DNA from: CAKQOE01 sp963627215
GTDB lineage: Bacteria; Bacillota; Clostridia; Peptostreptococcales; Anaerovoracaceae
DNA length: 7,677 bases
Reading direction: 5' to 3'
Assembly: GCA_963627215.1 (NCBI GenBank)
Contig: CAVGAH010000098.1
Location: forward strand, 1-7,677
Below the pieces are notes generated by a model. The model saw nothing but the letters and a program-made list of their open reading frames with translations, had not been told where the DNA came from and made no database searches. The translations under genes and the position numbers were made by a program. Shown in pieces: positions 6,805 to 7,677 of the stretch; positions within the stretch are counted from its first letter, which is position 1; the number at the start of each line of letters is the position of its first letter.

Positions 6805-7449
6805 TTATCTTGTTTTCTTCTGCTTTTCCGGTTTTGCAGGCTTTACCGGTTTTTCTTTTGCAGGCTCTATAAAGTATTTTTCCATAAGTCTCGCTGCTAT
6901 ATACTTTTCCATGTCTGCGCGCATGGCGAGCGAAAGTATGAGTGTAAACACTTCGAGGCGTTCGTCGTCGTCAAGCTCGTTATTCTGGAAAAGCTTCTTT
7001 ATCATTACTATATTATTGTCTACGTCCTCAGCCATGCGTTCGACGAAATCAGCGTTCGTCTCGCATGCTGTACGATAAACTATCTCAGGGTCTATATCGT
7101 CGTCAAAATCAGAATTGTAATTGTCTACGAGCGGCTTCATGAGATACTCTATCTCTTCCATTTTGAATATGCCCTTGAGATATCCTACCATCGCGATCAT
7201 CATCATGTGATCGGCTGTGTATTTCTTGCCATCCGGACGCGGTATCATTCCATGCTTTGCATAGTTGTTTATCATCGTCTTCGTAAGAAAACGCCTTACC
7301 GTCTCACTGTCGATATCAGCCGTCTGATTTTTAAAGTAAGTCTCGACCTGATCTATATAAAGATCGATATCCGGCATACTGTCAGGATCAACAAGACCCG
7401 CCTTCTTTAACTTTCCAAGCTGTATGTTTACATATTCTTCATATCTCAT
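6805..7449 (-). CDS. DUF1836 protein with MerR-like helix-turn-helix, putative transcription regulator
   Basis: The 214-aa protein matches the DUF1836 pattern as I know it: an N-terminal helix with MPDIDLYIDQVETYF (25-39), then LTKTMINNYAKHGMIP (55-70), KKYTADHMMMIAMVGYLKG (75-93) and MEEIEYLMKP (97-106). The middle part reads like the winged helix of MerR proteins, where a helix and a short wing precede a hydrophobic helix and an EEI-type segment. DNA binding is therefore likely, though I know of no characterised member. Acidic patches occur at 114-122 and 156-166, and the tail (196-214) is basic and proline-rich (KPVKPAKPEK). There is no signal peptide or membrane segment. The ATG at 7447-7449 has GGAGG 10 nt upstream. 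It is the first gene of an operon with the U32 gene, and a perfect palindrome overlaps its promoter, which suggests self-regulation. Confidence 0.88.
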   Translation of the reverse strand: MRYEEYVNIQLGKLKKAGLVDPDSMPDIDLYIDQVETYFKNQTADIDSETVRRFLTKTMINNYAKHGMIPRPDGKKYTADHMMMIAMVGYLKGIFKMEEIEYLMKPLVDNYNSDFDDDIDPEIVYRTACETNADFVERMAEDVDNNIVMIKKLFQNNELDDDERLEVFTLILSLAMRADMEKYIAARLMEKYFIEPAKEKPVKPAKPEKQKKTR

Positions 7450-7459
7450 GATTATAGTT

Positions 7460-7464
7460 CCTCC
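7460..7464 (-). promoter_or_regulatory. Ribosome binding site of the DUF1836 gene
   Basis: GGAGG on the minus strand, 10 nt before the ATG at 7449. The spacing is slightly long but within the usual range, and no better start lies nearby. Confidence 0.8.
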
Positions 7465-7490
7465 GTCTATTTATCTAAAAGTTATGCATG

Positions 7491-7519
7491 TATAATATAG
7501 ATATTTTATCTATATTATA
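7491..7519. promoter_or_regulatory. Perfect 13-bp inverted repeat over the DUF1836 promoter (probable operator)
   Basis: TATAATATAGATA (7491-7503) and its exact reverse complement (7507-7519) flank a 3-bp centre, TTT. The upper arm contains the -10 box of the minus-strand promoter, and the dyad centre lies near the predicted start of transcription. A dimer bound here would block RNA polymerase, the classic layout of a repressor site. The DUF1836 protein encoded just downstream is the obvious candidate. All pairs but two are A-T, so as RNA it would be a weak hairpin. Confidence 0.75.
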
Positions 7520-7542
7520 TAGATTTCTATTACATAATGCAA
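7514..7542 (-). promoter_or_regulatory. Sigma-A promoter of the DUF1836-U32 operon
   Basis: On the minus strand TTGCAT (7537-7542) and a perfect TATAAT (7514-7519) are separated by exactly 17 bp. Transcription should start near 7507, about 58 nt before the DUF1836 ATG. A weaker alternative (TTGTAA, 18 bp, TATACA) lies further upstream, around 7565-7594. Apart from this, the AT-rich stretch 7543-7597 shows no gene or recognisable element. Confidence 0.75.
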
Positions 7543-7597
7543 TGATAAATGAACGGTACACAAAATGTATATTTTATATATTATTTCATTTACAAAA

Positions 7598-7649
7598 TGG
7601 CGTCCTGTATTTACAGAAAAGTATACTTTTTCGTCAATACGGGACGCCA
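7598..7649. terminator. 52-bp near-palindrome, possible terminator of an upstream gene
   Basis: The outer arms TGGCGTCCTGTATT (7598-7611) and AATACGGGACGCCA (7636-7649) pair over 14 positions with one T-G mismatch. The inner 14-mer AAAAGTATACTTTT (7617-7630) is a perfect palindrome about the same centre. Read on the minus strand it is followed by ATTTTGT, a weak T-run that could terminate a gene lying off the right edge. Read on the plus strand both imperfect positions become G-U pairs, which would suit a plus-strand RNA. AATACAGG (7649-7656) offers an alternative exact partner for CCTGTATT (7604-7611). Its role is undecided. Confidence 0.55.
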
Positions 7650-7677
7650 ATACAGGCGGGCGGGCATGCAGGTCGCT

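Noticed and set aside
6802..7410. 202-codon plus-strand open frame opposite the DUF1836 gene
   Set aside because: It mirrors the DUF1836 coding region, has an unusual Tyr/His/Ile/Val-rich composition and no supporting start signals. The minus-strand protein shows clear family motifs.

Overview
The window looks like chromosome of an anaerobic Clostridia-type Firmicute, probably an Oscillospiraceae/Ruminococcaceae-like gut organism. The basis is a single-chain pyruvate:ferredoxin oxidoreductase, a DUF1836 protein (a family I know mainly from Firmicutes), a fused U32 protein of clostridial type, strong AGGAGG-type ribosome binding sites, TTGACA/TATAAT-type promoters with 17-bp spacers, and very AT-rich spacers between moderately GC-balanced genes. 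I cannot name the species. Every supported gene is on the minus strand, so the window reads from right to left.

Right to left. At 7598-7649 a 52-bp near-palindrome sits downstream of an unseen gene. At 7514-7542 a promoter (TTGCAT-17-TATAAT), overlapped by a perfect 13-bp inverted repeat (7491-7519), precedes a two-gene operon: a DUF1836 protein with a MerR-like helix-turn-helix (6805-7449), then, after only 3 nt, a 900-aa U32-family protein (4099-6801) of the RlhA/TrhP RNA-hydroxylation class. The 197-bp spacer 3902-4098 holds a strong promoter (TTGACT-17-TATTAT) with two 18-bp direct repeats, 22 bp apart, just upstream of its -35 box. It drives nifJ, encoding pyruvate:ferredoxin oxidoreductase (340-3892). 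A GC-rich terminator follows at 256-288. The left 240 bp are almost pure regulatory DNA: two tandem TTGACA-17 promoters firing leftward, most likely the P1/P2 promoters of an rRNA operon whose 16S gene lies off the left edge.

nifJ is interrupted by 10 Ns. The nine bases ctcttacat occur on both sides of the gap. Collapsing them gives one uninterrupted 1177-codon frame with all family residues at the expected positions. The gap is therefore an assembly join of overlapping contigs, not a broken gene or missing sequence.

Functionally, nifJ feeds acetyl-CoA and reduced ferredoxin into fermentation. The U32 enzyme probably modifies RNA using an iron-sulfur cluster, and the DUF1836 protein may control its own operon through the palindrome at its promoter. 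I see no CRISPR array, transposon, tRNA or phage gene. The least explained items are the tandem operator-like repeats before nifJ, the palindrome over the DUF1836 promoter, and the long palindrome at the right end.
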